DNA of 64,000 nt, from the NCBI GenBank assembly GCA_030062745.1, contig CP099839.1:28085451-28149450 (forward strand), in the 5' to 3' direction. Shown piece after piece: positions 24,426-35,050 of this stretch. Source of the stretch: Capitulum mitella. Taxonomy: Eukaryota; Arthropoda; Thecostraca; Pollicipedomorpha; Pollicipedidae. A program made the translations under genes and the position numbers. Every line of letters starts with the position of its first letter. The first letter of the stretch is position 1. The notes beneath the pieces were generated by a model, which saw only the letters and a list, made by a program, of their open reading frames with translations, did no database searches and was not told where the DNA came from.

Positions 24426-24954
24426 AGACTAAGAATCCAGTCTATACGACTGTAACGACAATCGATAGGTGATATCTCTTTCTCGTCTCAGGAGGTGAAA
24501 ATTAAGCTCCTATGTTGACCTATAACGTCACAGGTCAATAAAATGTCGGAATTTATAGTAAAAAAGATGCAGGAAGTAGTTAAAAAGTCATTCAAGGGCA
24601 GTACGGGAGAGTTTTGCAACTGCCGGTTGTGAAATCCAGCGAGATGCGCGTCAGCGATGGCCAGACGCATGCAATGCGGTCGTACTCCTGGCCGCTTTTT
24701 CCTAATCAGATTCGGCTGTCTCTCCTCCGGTGCGATTTCGACTTACGGTCACACGTACATCACGCATACTTCCACATATGTCACACATACTGACGGTCAC
24801 ACGTACATCGCGCGACACCACCGTGACGCCTCGCATTGCTGATAAATAGCTCTGCGAACAGTGACAGCGCTTGGCCAGCGATGTCCGCCAGCGCCCAGCG
24901 ACGCCCGGCGTAGCCGGCGGGCCGGTCCATAAAATGAAAATCAGGTCATGGATA

Positions 24955-25640
24955 CCACATTGCTTGTCGTATTACCAATGTAACGGAAGACAGCCCACAT
25001 TCAGCCCAGATTCGGCCCAGCCCAGATTCGGTAGGGAATTCCCTTTACGGGCCGATAACTCCCACAGAACTTGAGAAACCTGGCTTTGTCACACATAAAA
25101 TGAAAGCACTCGTTAACCCAAACACAACTGTGCAAAGAAATATCACCTGCCTTGTCTATGGGGAAAGTTACAGACAATCGAAAAAATCATGTCAATGGGG
25201 CGGCCCCTACGATTTTCTCCAAAATTAACACATTAAACCACCGACACAAGCCCATCAATCTGGCTGAAGAAACCCTATGGGCCATTGAAATCTAAGGGGT
25301 CAAAACCCCATAGGAAAATTAAAAACGGGTTTCATAGCTTAAACAACGCCACGCATAGGCCGAATGATACATCAAACGAAAGCACTTGTTAACCCAAACA
25401 CAACTGTGCAAAGAAAAATCAGCTACCTTGTCTACGGGGAAAGTTATAGACGATCGAAAAAAATCATGGCTATGGGGCGGGCCCTGCGATTTCCTCCAAA
25501 ATTGGCACATTAAACCACCGACACAAGCCCATCAATCTGGCTGAAGAAACCCTGTGGGCCATTGAAATCTAAGGGGTCAAAACCCCATAGGAAAATTAAA
25601 AACGGGTTTTACAGCTTAAACAACGCTACGGATAGGCCGA
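24955..25640 (-). repeat. 276-bp satellite array A with its unique end (minus orientation)
   Basis: About two copies of a 276-277 base unit lie here; the landmark cataggccgaat recurs at ~25354 and ~25632. Each unit includes ccattgaaatctaagg, ggtcaaaaccccatagg and tgcaaagaaa.atca. The left flank (24975-25085) holds gtaacggaagacagcccac and a doubled cccagattcgg. Its reverse complement flanks array B at 29205-29320, so A and B are the same composite element in opposite orientations. Confidence 0.85.
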
Positions 25641-27256
25641 ATGACACATCACATCCCGGCCTGGCCGAGGTGGTGCGTGGCCTGCAGACGGGCCCGGCCA
25701 AGCCATAGCTGATCGGGACAGGGAACCAACGACATGGGCTATAAGACCTAAGAAATTGAGACCGGTGTTGGTATCACATGCGGAAACAGGGGAGCTGGGA
25801 TAACGGCCTTGGACAGAGAACCGCGACAGGGGACCAGGGAACAAAACTGCGGCCATCTCGATGCGTCCCCACTGCAACGTCGCGCGCAGTCGGCGTATTT
25901 GCTGGTCCGTTGTTCAACCTGTTAACAGAGCTCTCGGTAAAAAAGTATGAATTTCATGAAAAAATAGAAAATTCATGAGATAAGTCATGTCCATGCCTGG
26001 TCGGGACAGGGAACCAGCAACAGGGGATGCAACGATGCCGCGACAGCGCCGAGGTCTGTGTGGTGTGAGGAGAGTGAGAGTGCCGGCGGACTCCCATCCA
26101 GTGGTGAATGGCAATTGTCATTTGTTCTCTGTATTTTTAAAATGCATTGGACAATGGTTGTCATCTTGAGGACACAATGTCTCTCCCCCCATCCGACGGC
26201 TAACAAAGAATTCAGAAGTCAGTCCTTGGCTGGACTGGAGGTTACTCCAGTGACAGAAACAGAAGCACGCTACCGTTTCATGTACATGAGGCCAGCTGGT
26301 CTCGCACAAGGAACGGAAATGGCTCGCGACTAATCGCCTTCCAGTTTTCTTTTTTCGTCGTTACCGATCATACGATCTAGTTGGTCATACGATTTCGACG
26401 TTTATTTCCTCGGACATCCCAAAAAATTAAACTAGCACTAGCTCACACACATTCATACTTCAACACGCCAAACATACAATTTACATCGAAACATTACATC
26501 GAAACGAGAAAAAAGTTTCCCATCCCGGGATGCATCCCAAGCCTTCACTGCCCCTGGTGTCCCCTTGTTCCTGTGCTCTCTCCGTGGAATGGACGGTTGT
26601 CATTACGACTGGGATTTTGCGTGACCGTATAACCAAAAAAACGTGGTGCAAGCAGGACATTTTGAGCGCCGTATAACACTCAACTCACGGATGATGTTCT
26701 GGGCTGGCGAGACTTTCCTCTCGAACTTGTACCCATGACTGGCAACCATTCTCAGTCAAATTTCCCACGAACTCCTCCCGAACTCTGTTGTATGGAGACC
26801 TTCCACGAACTCTTCCCGGACTGCACTATCTCAAATCCTTTTTCACTTTGTTCTCCTCCCGCTTCTGAGACTTCACGTGGCTTCGACATGGCACAGTGTG
26901 ATTGGTCAGTTGGTTTACGTCAGCTTGTGACGTATCCAGCCGGCCCCCGGAAAAAAGGGCTGCGTTTCTGGGTCAGGCATTCGGGCCCCGGCGCCGTCCT
27001 TGCGGCCCCCTCGTGGCTTTGTGACCCACTGACGCCGGCGTATCTGAGTTTGGCGTTTGGCCGGTCTAAATTTGGAATCTTAACTGGCTGTTTTTCAGTC
27101 ACACAAACGGCCTGTGGGACCTCTGGTCGATGTTGCCCCCTAGAAACGAGCTGCTGCTGCTGCAGAAACAGCTGCAGCGATGCTAAGCCAGCGTCGTCTC
27201 AGAAGCCGGGATGTAAAAGATTTTGAATTCCCGTATGCGTGCAATAAAGAGCCAAA
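25641..27256. other. Unassigned stretch with GGGACA patches
   Basis: It contains short patches of the gggacagggaacca repeat (25715, 25800, 26008). It also holds a moderately GC-rich segment at 26900-27200 ending in a ctgctgctgctgcag run at 27149-27175. The 163-codon frame at 26735-27226 has no recognised domain. Confidence 0.3.
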
Positions 27257-27592
27257 ATGCAACCCGTTACACCTCCATCGTCGATGCCGGGGATGGTGGG
27301 GCCGCCTGGGCCGGGAAATGCTTATCCCCCACCGCTGAGCGCGTTCAGCCAGACGCCCCCGGGACCGCGTACGGCGCTGGGCGGACGCATGGCAAACCGC
27401 GCAGCGCAAACTGGACGTCGGCCAGATGCCCTCGCCGATCAAAGTGATTGCGGATGACCAGGCCAAATGTACCACATGTATCTGGTGTCCTCGCTGCCGG
27501 TATGCCGTTCGGTGCCGTACCTGTACCCGCGCCTTCTGCAGCTGGCCGGCCTGGACCCGGCTGCCACCAAGCCGTCAGTGTGAATCGAGGAC
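27257..27592 (+). pseudogene. SEC24-like (COPII coat, SEC24C/D type) fragment, frameshifted
   Basis: From the ATG at 27257 a Pro/Gly-rich frame reads MQPVTPPSSMPGMVGPPGPG and continues with AYPPPLSAFSQTPPGPRT. After a one-base shift near 27390-27405 the neighbouring frame reads AQRKLDVGQMPSPIKVIADD. Known SEC24C/D proteins have a Pro-rich N-terminus followed by a QRRLDPDQMPSPIQVIEDD-like signature before the zinc finger, so the match is specific. Directly after it the frame changes again, to a MYHMYLVSSLPV and YLYPRLLQL-like segment with a stop near 27590. That segment could be a displaced later part of the protein. No GT donor follows the signature. It looks like a decayed retrocopy or a broken exon. 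SEC24 is the cargo-binding subunit of COPII vesicles. Confidence 0.6.
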
Positions 27593-28339
27593 GCCCTGCA
27601 GAGAGGCGGCGTATCGATCGAAATCGCGACCGAAGAGTGATAAAAGTTTTCCCTCCTCAAGCGCTAGATTGATGTTGATGAACAGCGATACTGGTGTGAT
27701 TAGTGACTGTTGCCACGGGTGTCGCTGGTGGTGCCACCGGCTGTGCAGTGTGCATGTGCATGTCTTTGATTACGCTTACACAAATTAAGTAGCCAGTCGT
27801 CTTGTGTGCGCAGGTATTGAATATATTCTAGAATCTCACTGGTGCAGCCCCTAGATTACATGGTCGATCTTTGTTTCATTTCAGGTATGTAATTCGGTTC
27901 GCAGTTACTGATATGATAACCACCTGAATACGAGACAGCACAGTATCGTCTTTCTTACTGCCATTCCGTGCATTAATTGGCACCAGGCTGCATGTGTTTT
28001 GTTCAAATGTGACATGTCGTCTCGTAACCAGGCTAGGCAATTATACTTTGGAAGTCAAGACAGTAGCATAGTAAGATAGACACTAGTCAGTCATCTCAAA
28101 GCGTGGATGGGCTGTGATAAAAACAGCGGATACGTTAAAGCTGTGGAGCTATAGCTTAAACAGCAAGAAACCCGACAAGATTAGTCTCCTGCGACACCAG
28201 AATCTGCATCATTTAATTGAGTGCATAGAAATGGATCTAGGGATCTGGCAGTGACATGTAAACAATAGATACCTTACTTACAGTGGTGGAGATCGAGAGC
28301 GCAGCCAATAGAGCACGAAACCAGCAAACTATATACGTA
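27593..28339. other. Unassigned stretch between SEC24-like fragment and satellite array B
   Basis: I see no gene or recognisable element. Confidence 0.3.
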
Positions 28340-29325
28340 TTTGGGTTAACGAGTGCTTTTATTTGATGTGTCATTCGGCCTATGCGTGGCGTTATTTAAG
28401 CTGTAAAACCCGTTTTTCATTTTCCTAGAGAGTTTTGACCCCTTAGATTTCAATGACCCATAGGGTTTCTTCAGCCAGATTGATGGGCTTGTGTCGGTGG
28501 TTTAATGTGCCAATTTTGGAGGAAATCGTAGGGACCGCCCCATGGCCATGATTTTTTCGATCGTCTATAACTTTCTCCATAGACGAGGTAGGTGATTTTT
28601 CTTTGCACAGTTGTGTTTGGGTTAACGAGTGCTTTCGTTTGATGTATCATTCGGCCTATGCGTGGCGTTGTTGAAGTTATGAAACGCGTTTTTAATTTTC
28701 CTATGGGGTTTTGACCCCTTAGATTTCAATGGCCCATAGGGTTTCTTCAGCCAGATTGATGGGCTTGTGTCGGTGATTTCATGTGTCAATTTTGGAGAAA
28801 ATCGTAGGGGCCGCCCCATTGACATGATTTTTTCGATCGTCTGTAACTTTCCCCATAGGCAAGGTAGGTGATTTTTCTTTGCACAGCTGTGTTTGGGTTG
28901 ACGAGTGCTTTCATTTGATGTGTCACTCGGCCTATGCGTGGCGTTATTTAAGCTGTAAAACCCGTTTTTAATTCTCCTATGGGGTCTTGACCCCTTAGAT
29001 TTCAATGGCCCTTAGGGTTTCTTCAGCCAGATTGATGGGCTTGTGTCGGTGGTTTAATGTGTTAATTTTGGAGAAAATCGTAGGGGCCGCCCCATTGACA
29101 TGATTTTTTCGATCGTCTGTATCTTTCCCCATAGACAAGGCAGGTGATTTTTCTTTGCACAGTTGTGTTTGGGTTAACGAGTGCTTTCATTTGATGTGTG
29201 GCAAAGCCAGGTTTCTCAAGTTCTGTGGGAGTTATCGGTCCGTAAAGGAATTCCCTACCGAATCTGGGCTGGGCCGAATCTGGGCTGCATGTGGGCTGTC
29301 TTCCGTTGCATGTATTACCATGGTT
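28340..29325 (+). repeat. 276-bp satellite array B with its unique end (plus orientation)
   Basis: Just over three units repeat with an exact 276-base period: cggcctatgcgtggcg starts at 28376, 28652 and 28928. Units contain gggttaacgagtgctttc, ggttttgaccccttagat and cagccagattgatgggc. The right flank, 29205-29320, carries aggtttctcaagttctgtgg and a doubled gaatctgggctg, mirrored in array A. The palindrome ggggttttgacccc within each unit can form a small hairpin. Because 276 is a multiple of three, one minus frame stays open for 127 codons over two units. I do not regard that as a gene. Confidence 0.88.
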
Positions 29326-31223
29326 TTGACACCATTAGATGCAAAATAATCCTTACATGGAACGGTCATAAAACCGCCATGATCTGGCTTTCTGTTGAAG
29401 CTCAGTTACCATGCAATTTCAAATTTCGTAACGTTTAAAACACGAGGTTAAACCGTCATTTTATTTAAATCATCAAACCTTGTATTACTGATTTATTTAA
29501 GCATAGGAATGAAAAAGAAACATTTGCGATATTTGATTGTCTGCCCATTCTCCACAATATAAAGAGCATTTTGGCGTGTTTCTTTTGGAGGCATTGGTAT
29601 ATCACCGATTGAAAACTTAATGCATACCGGCAAACGATCACGGCCGCACGAATCACCCCACATCATTGTACTATTTTGCGTCTAATCTGGGTAAAATGCA
29701 GCGCACCATTATACATATATAATATATATTATCTGCGAAATTTTATATCTGCGAAATTTTCAACGACTGACAGGCATTGAAAGTTAAATAGTTTGATATT
29801 CTCATGGTGTACGGTTCGGACGCGATCGGCAAAAACGGAGGGGGCTACAGTTTCTCCAGGTGGTCCAGGGTTAGTGACCAAATTCGAGGTGGATGGTATC
29901 TGATGAGGTGTAACATCTGAGACTGTGTTTCACGTTGCACAAGGCGTCACCGTTCACGTACTAAAAGCCCGGGGCGGAGTCTGTGTCCGCGGATCTGTTA
30001 AACTGGTTCGGACGTCGAGTCCAAAAGTGCGATAAAGCAATAAGTCGACAAGCTGCCCTGAAAGACGGCTGCTCCCGACCCGACACTTGTCCTCACCTTT
30101 ACCACGGAGAGTTAAGTCACTAAAGACCGTGGGCTTACTTTGCAGGGATCATCAAAATCCTTTTAAAGAGGACTGCAATCGAATCCCAAATCCTTAGCAC
30201 CAAAAGGAAAGCAATGCGGTCCTAAATCCCAGAGGACCAAAAGGATGACAGTCCAATCCGCAAACCATTTTGCATTTCCTTCTTCGAATCGTTAGTTTCT
30301 GCCGAAACAGTCACAGCAGAACGCAAGACGGTGTTTATCATTTGTGATGGGTGCTAAGGGTCAGCCATCGAACCACAAACTTTGACCATTTTACGAATTC
30401 GTACTTGGTGAAGAGGCATTAAGTAACAGACATTGTGGGGAGCATATCCTCTCATACATTATTTTTCCCTTGCAATAAGGCAGCTTGTTCAGCTCCAGGG
30501 AAATATGATTTTGTTTTTTTTCATGTAATTCCTTACGTTGCGGCCAACTATTACCTTCTTGAATACATTCGGAGGAGGATTCCGAGCAGGGGGAGAGGCA
30601 GAGGAAACGTGTCCCCAACTTCTGATGAGGGGTACAGTCCTTCCAACTTTTTGGCAACCCTATTAGCACGGCAAGCTCCGAGAGAAGTTTTTGTGCTCTG
30701 ATACACCTGGAAACCTCGTTACTACTGAACTCACTGGCTATGGTCCAGGGCGTAGTCGAGATTTAGTCTAGGGGAAAACTACTTCTGTTACTACTTCTGT
30801 GCGGTTTTTCATTTCCGCTCTTTTCCTCTCTTTCATTGGCAGGTTGGCCTTTGGTCTAGCAGGATACCGCCAAACTGACCTCCGAAGCAGGTCGACGAAC
30901 GCTGGACAGTGGGCCTTCCGGCTCGATTTCGAGTGCGTCCGATTAGGGCTACTCTCTGACGCGCAGGGGATAAGAAACTCTGCCCAGTATCACAACTACA
31001 GCTACCGTGCTCGCTCAGATCAGCTTGACAGCAGGTCAGCTTGACCTTAAAATCATGTCGTTAGTTCCTTCTTATGTGTGAAGCCATGTAAGTAACGGCT
31101 TACATTACAGTAAGGGATAAAGAAACGGTCACTGTGAGCAAGGATTGCAGGAAGGATTGGAGGAAAGGTGCAGTTCGACCGCAACCCAGTATTAAAAAAA
31201 AGACTTCATTCCATCTGCAGTCC
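29326..31223. other. Unassigned AT-rich stretch
   Basis: No gene recognised. A short tatacatatataatatatattat run is at about 29712-29732, followed by a direct repeat of tatctgcgaaatttt. Nothing else is supportable. Confidence 0.3.
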
Positions 31224-31571
31224 TTAACCCTATTCCCGGCAGGGGGGGGGCTGAATCCGCCCCCCTCGAGTTTTTTGCTTGCTTATTCCAGGCTTTTTAA
31301 CACAGCTTCACGAAACTTGGTGGCTTTTCTTAGCTATTCTTTCTACGTGCTGTGACAAAATTCCACAATTCTATTTTCCTCAGGGGCGGAGCCAGGCAAC
31401 GTTTTCGGGAGGCACCTCATGCCATTTTTGGCCATGTTGAGGATAAAATGAAAATGTCTGCCAAAAACAGAGTTTTTAAGATAAAACTTAAAGCTTTATA
31501 TGGATGTATAGCTAAATAGTTGGGCAATGTGCAGATGTAATTTTGTTTATCTGAAGTCATTTTACAATGTC

Positions 31572-31584
31572 AGGTCAAAGGTCA
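31572..31584 (+). promoter_or_regulatory. DR1-type nuclear receptor half-site pair (in MITE)
   Basis: AGGTCA A AGGTCA is read directly on the + strand. At the corresponding place in the other family 2 copy (about 3040-3060) the sequence is closer to TGACCTTGACCT, without the spacer base. Copies therefore differ in half-site spacing. Receptor binding is inference. Confidence 0.45.
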
Positions 31585-31882
31585 AAAGTCAAAATTTATT
31601 TATTTTTTTGCAATAATTTCGGCACCATTCTTTCAAATGCCAAATCCGGGATATATATGACGTAGAAGGGTGCCTTATACTTGTGTACCAGGTTTCAGCT
31701 TGATATCAGGTCGGGTCACGGAGCTATTACCTAAAATGTCAGTGCGCGTACCCTATACCGCAATAGCCATAAAATGAAATTTTCAAAATAGAGTGAATCA
31801 AAATGATTGAAAACGTTTACAGATAATATTAAATGCACACGAGATGATTCCAAGTGACCCCAAGGTCACTGGAGGTCATTTA

Positions 31883-31895
31883 AGGTCAAAGGTCA
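31883..31895 (+). promoter_or_regulatory. DR1-type nuclear receptor half-site pair (in MITE), conserved between copies
   Basis: AGGTCA A AGGTCA corresponds by alignment to the inverted motif at 2733-2745. The perfect DR1 is therefore retained in two copies ~29 kb apart. This is expected for copies of one master element and need not mean selection. Confidence 0.5.
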
Positions 31896-33009
31896 CAAAT
31901 TGATCTGAGAAACGTGTGACCATGACAGTTCGCCTTTTTCATGTCCCTGGCACCGCCTATGCTAACATTATACAAACATTGTAAAGATATTTGTGCTTCT
32001 TTAGTATAACATGACTAGCAGAAGTCAAAAAAGGGTGTTTGCCTCTTTTGTTCATTCAGTTGTTAGAAAACTAATCCTCCTATTTTAAAAACCCTGTGAA
32101 CACCCATGAATTTTCTCAAAATTTCAGATTTGTGTACCCATGGTAAAAGCCCCATCCATAATCTCTCGATTCATGCCAGTTTCATCGAAATCGGTCCATA
32201 AACAACGGAGTTATAAGAAGTTCAAAATTACCCCCGATTTTGACATTTTTGCCCCCCTGTATCCACAAATTTCAAAATTTTGAAAATTTCTTTTTATAAA
32301 AATGTAGTTCACGTCACGGCAAATCGATTTCCGTTTGTTGCGATGAAATCGGATGTGTAGTTCTCGGGATCTCAGGGGGGGGGGGCCGAATCCGCCCCCC
32401 TGTCGAGAATCGACCATACCGTCTAGTCCTCCGGGAATAGGGTTAAAAAGGACCGTAATTCAGTATTGCAAATCTTGCAATTCAAAACCTGTTGATCCCA
32501 GGTACCATGTTATTCTTTTGGGGTGTTGCGACTCCGATCTTCACCATGGACAGCCGAAAGATTTGTGGATTTAACACGGGACGCGACGTAATGAGCAATC
32601 GCAATTAGGGATGCACCGGATATCCGGTCCGGCCGGATATCCGGCCGGATATTTGAGATTATCCGGTATCCGGTATCCGGCCGGATATTTCCATGATCCG
32701 GTCGGATATTGCCGGATATTTGGCCTTGCGGTGTACAATCGAGACGTTCTTATGTTTGTCTATAAAACCGTTTCAGGAACAAAGTGCCTTGCTATATTAG
32801 ACGGTCGATGTGCCTGACAGTTCCAGGGTCTGTCTGGGGCACTACTTTTTCATCTTAGTTCAAAAAGCTTGAGGTATTATTTGCAAGGACTGGACTGAAG
32901 CTCAATATGTAATAACAGCCAGCATATGCTCAGCCGACCATCTCGTGGCGCATCCTCCTCCTATTTTCCAACCATTTTTATTTGTCTCAGATACTTTTGT
33001 ACAAATTCA

Positions 33010-33982
33010 TGAACCCTCTTAGGGGTTTGGTGGTGAGGGGGGGGGGAATGGTGCAACCCCGCTGAGGTTTTCCGGGTGTCATGAGCTCATGTCGTGTGGT
33101 CATGAGGTACGACGACAAACATGTTATTTTTTATCTTTGGGAATGCGATAGGAAATAGGTATTGCAAAACAGCCTATATATTCGGATTCCTGAAGTTGAA
33201 AGGAATCGAATGGTATAAATTTGGTGCAGTTTGTTCTTAATTTCATCTAAAGAGGGCTAAATGCAACGGACGCCTGATTTTTGCTATGACGGGCAAAAGT
33301 CCGGGGTCGGCCGCGGAATTCTGAGTCTGCAGTACGAGGACATGCCTAAAATTTGACTTTGCTTTGGATTTCAACTCGAAAAACGCTTTTAAAGTATCTA
33401 TATTACAAAATTTCAGTTAAATCGAGGTCACCCTAGGTCATTGGATTCAGATGATCTTGGGTAACCTAAGATGACCCTTATATGTTATTTGACAATAGTG
33501 TTTCTTAATTGAGATACTATATTTGACTTCAGCATCTACAACTGTATACAAAAAATGCTTCTGCAGCTCCGAGAACGCATTGAAGCTGACGACCCCACTT
33601 GACAAGGATTGGCCTAGCATGGCCTAGACCGGACTCCAGGGGTTAAATACAATCATGTGGTGTACAGAGAGACTCATAATTGATTGACGAAAATTTTGGT
33701 ATCCGTTCTGTTTCATCATCATTTATTCTTTGACGTTCATTTGCACTTAACTCACAAAGTACCACTTTCTGCCAATTTTTGACATTTGACCCGATGTGGA
33801 AAATCATCCATTAGCCTGAGACCTTAAGAAGAGATGCCAGTCGTGAGATCTGGTCACGTGCAACACGCTGTTTTTTTCCGCGACGCTCTAGGACGCAATG
33901 GAAATGGCTGGGGGGATCGTGCCAACCTCCTCTCCGCTATACGTCCGCCTTATGCAGAAGGCACCATACCGGCAAGTGTTAA
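33010..33982 (-). mobile_element. Family 3 TTAA-type MITE, copy 2, nested in the hAT element
   Basis: It is the reverse complement of about 4225-5482. Shared sequence includes atgcgataggaaataggtat, the gcctagcatggcctag region, taattgattgac, and gcgacgctctaggacgcaatgg. One end is TTAACACTTGCC read inward from 33982. The other, near tgaaccct at 33010, has lost its TTAA. It lies wholly inside the hAT element and so inserted later. Confidence 0.65.
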
Positions 33983-34154
33983 GGGCATTGGCGCAGCCAA
34001 AGGCGGGCCCGGGGCCCAGGCCTCCTCTTTAGACCCACATTTTTTGTGAAAAACATTACACATCGTCTTCCCAGCAGGCGGTTTCGTATGACTTCAGCTC
34101 ACACTGGGCTCCGGGCCCCCTCGTCAAGAAATCCCTGACTGCGCCCCTGGTTAA
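33979..34154. mobile_element. 176-bp TTAA-flanked hairpin MITE
   Basis: TTAA at 33979-33982 and 34151-34154 enclose inverted ends GGCGCAG and CTGCGCC. Long imperfect arms follow (gggcccggggcccaggcc against gggctccgggccccctcg), so the element could fold into a hairpin. Its left TTAA is the same TTAA that ends the family 3 copy, so the two TTAA elements abut on one target site. Confidence 0.65.
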
Positions 34155-34602
34155 AGGACAATATACTTCAGTGGACGCACCTTAGTATTTGTAGAGAATG
34201 CTCATCAAGCCAGATATTTGAGGTCTACCAAGGCGCCGTAATGGCATTCTGCGCGTTTGGAGCCTTTGCCCTTTGCCTTCAGACAGAGATGGTGATTGGT
34301 GATCTACGCTATGATCGCTGTGCTCTTTAGTTGTTCTTTTTTAGAATGAAACATGCGGAAACCTCGCAATAACTCCGAAGGATACAGTTATTGCGAGTTT
34401 TTTTTCCATTTTTTTCAGATCTTTCTTTCCAGCGCAGTCATTTTTCGTCTCATTTTCTACCAACAAATATCAAATAAAAATAGTTATCCATAATATCCGG
34501 TATCCGGCCGGATATCCGGCCGGATATCCAGCACCCGATCCGGCATATCCGGTATCCGGCCGGATTACAAAAATCCCGATCCGGTGCATCCCTAATCGCA
34601 AT

Positions 34603-35050
34603 AAATTGGAGTCCAAAAGATAATACGCTTGCAGGCACCCCAATCCATTTTAAATTTGTGCTTCTGCCTAGCGTTCCTTGAAAACGTCACTGATCCAGCT
34701 TACGTAATTCATATATCACAACATACGACCAAGGATGTCCAAGGATGATGTGGGACAGTGTGACGCGATGTCCCAAATGCGTCGAAATACTCAAAGGAAA
34801 TGGCGAAAATATGGAGGTTTTTAGGAAGCCAATCTGGCAACACCAGCTAGCAACCGGTGGGAGTGGCAGTCTAGCAAAGGCGGTGGTCCCGGGTTGGTGA
34901 AGGCGTGCCCCGCCACCGTTTCTGGTTCCTGACGACGGGTGCGGACCAGCTATAACGTGAGGACGTTTTTTGTGGTGTATTTGTGCACGCTGGCCTTTAT
35001 GTATGCGGAATGTCGCCGGACATGCGTACAATATGATGGTTGTATGTGCG
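34603..35050. other. Unassigned spacer after the hAT element
   Basis: No gene recognised. A minus frame of 114 codons (34687-35031) has no known motif. Confidence 0.3.

Larger units (their letters stand above)
31224..32446 (-). mobile_element. Family 2 TTAA (piggyBac-like) MITE, inverted complete copy
   Basis: TTAACCCTATTCCCGG at 31224 and CCGGGAATAGGGTTAA ending at 32446 bound a copy that is the reverse complement of 2185-3398. Shared blocks include the tgacaaaattccacaattc region, gccatgttgaggataaaatg, caaatccgggatatatatgacg, and the long cggtccataaacaacgg and ttatccatcg-type region. It keeps two exact AGGTCA-A-AGGTCA pairs (31572-31584 and 31883-31895). No transposase frame exists. Confidence 0.85.
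32606..34594. mobile_element. hAT-type non-autonomous element with nested TTAA insertions
   Basis: The ends are perfect 16-base inverted repeats, TAGGGATGCACCGGAT and ATCCGGTGCATCCCTA. The element is flanked by an exact 8-base duplication, ATCGCAAT, at 32598-32605 and 34595-34602. The 8-base target duplication and TAGGGATGCACC-type ends identify a hAT superfamily element. Both ends carry many subterminal CCGGATATCCGG-type repeats (32615-32725 and 34495-34565), as hAT transposases usually require. The interior is interrupted by a family 3 MITE and a 176-bp TTAA hairpin. The original element was probably ~0.85 kb. It lacks a transposase. Confidence 0.9.

Noticed and set aside
28340-29200. 276-bp units considered as 5S rRNA or other RNA gene array
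   Set aside because: No rRNA or tRNA internal promoter sequence or known RNA fold is recognisable; the pieces fit a satellite-bearing mobile element better.
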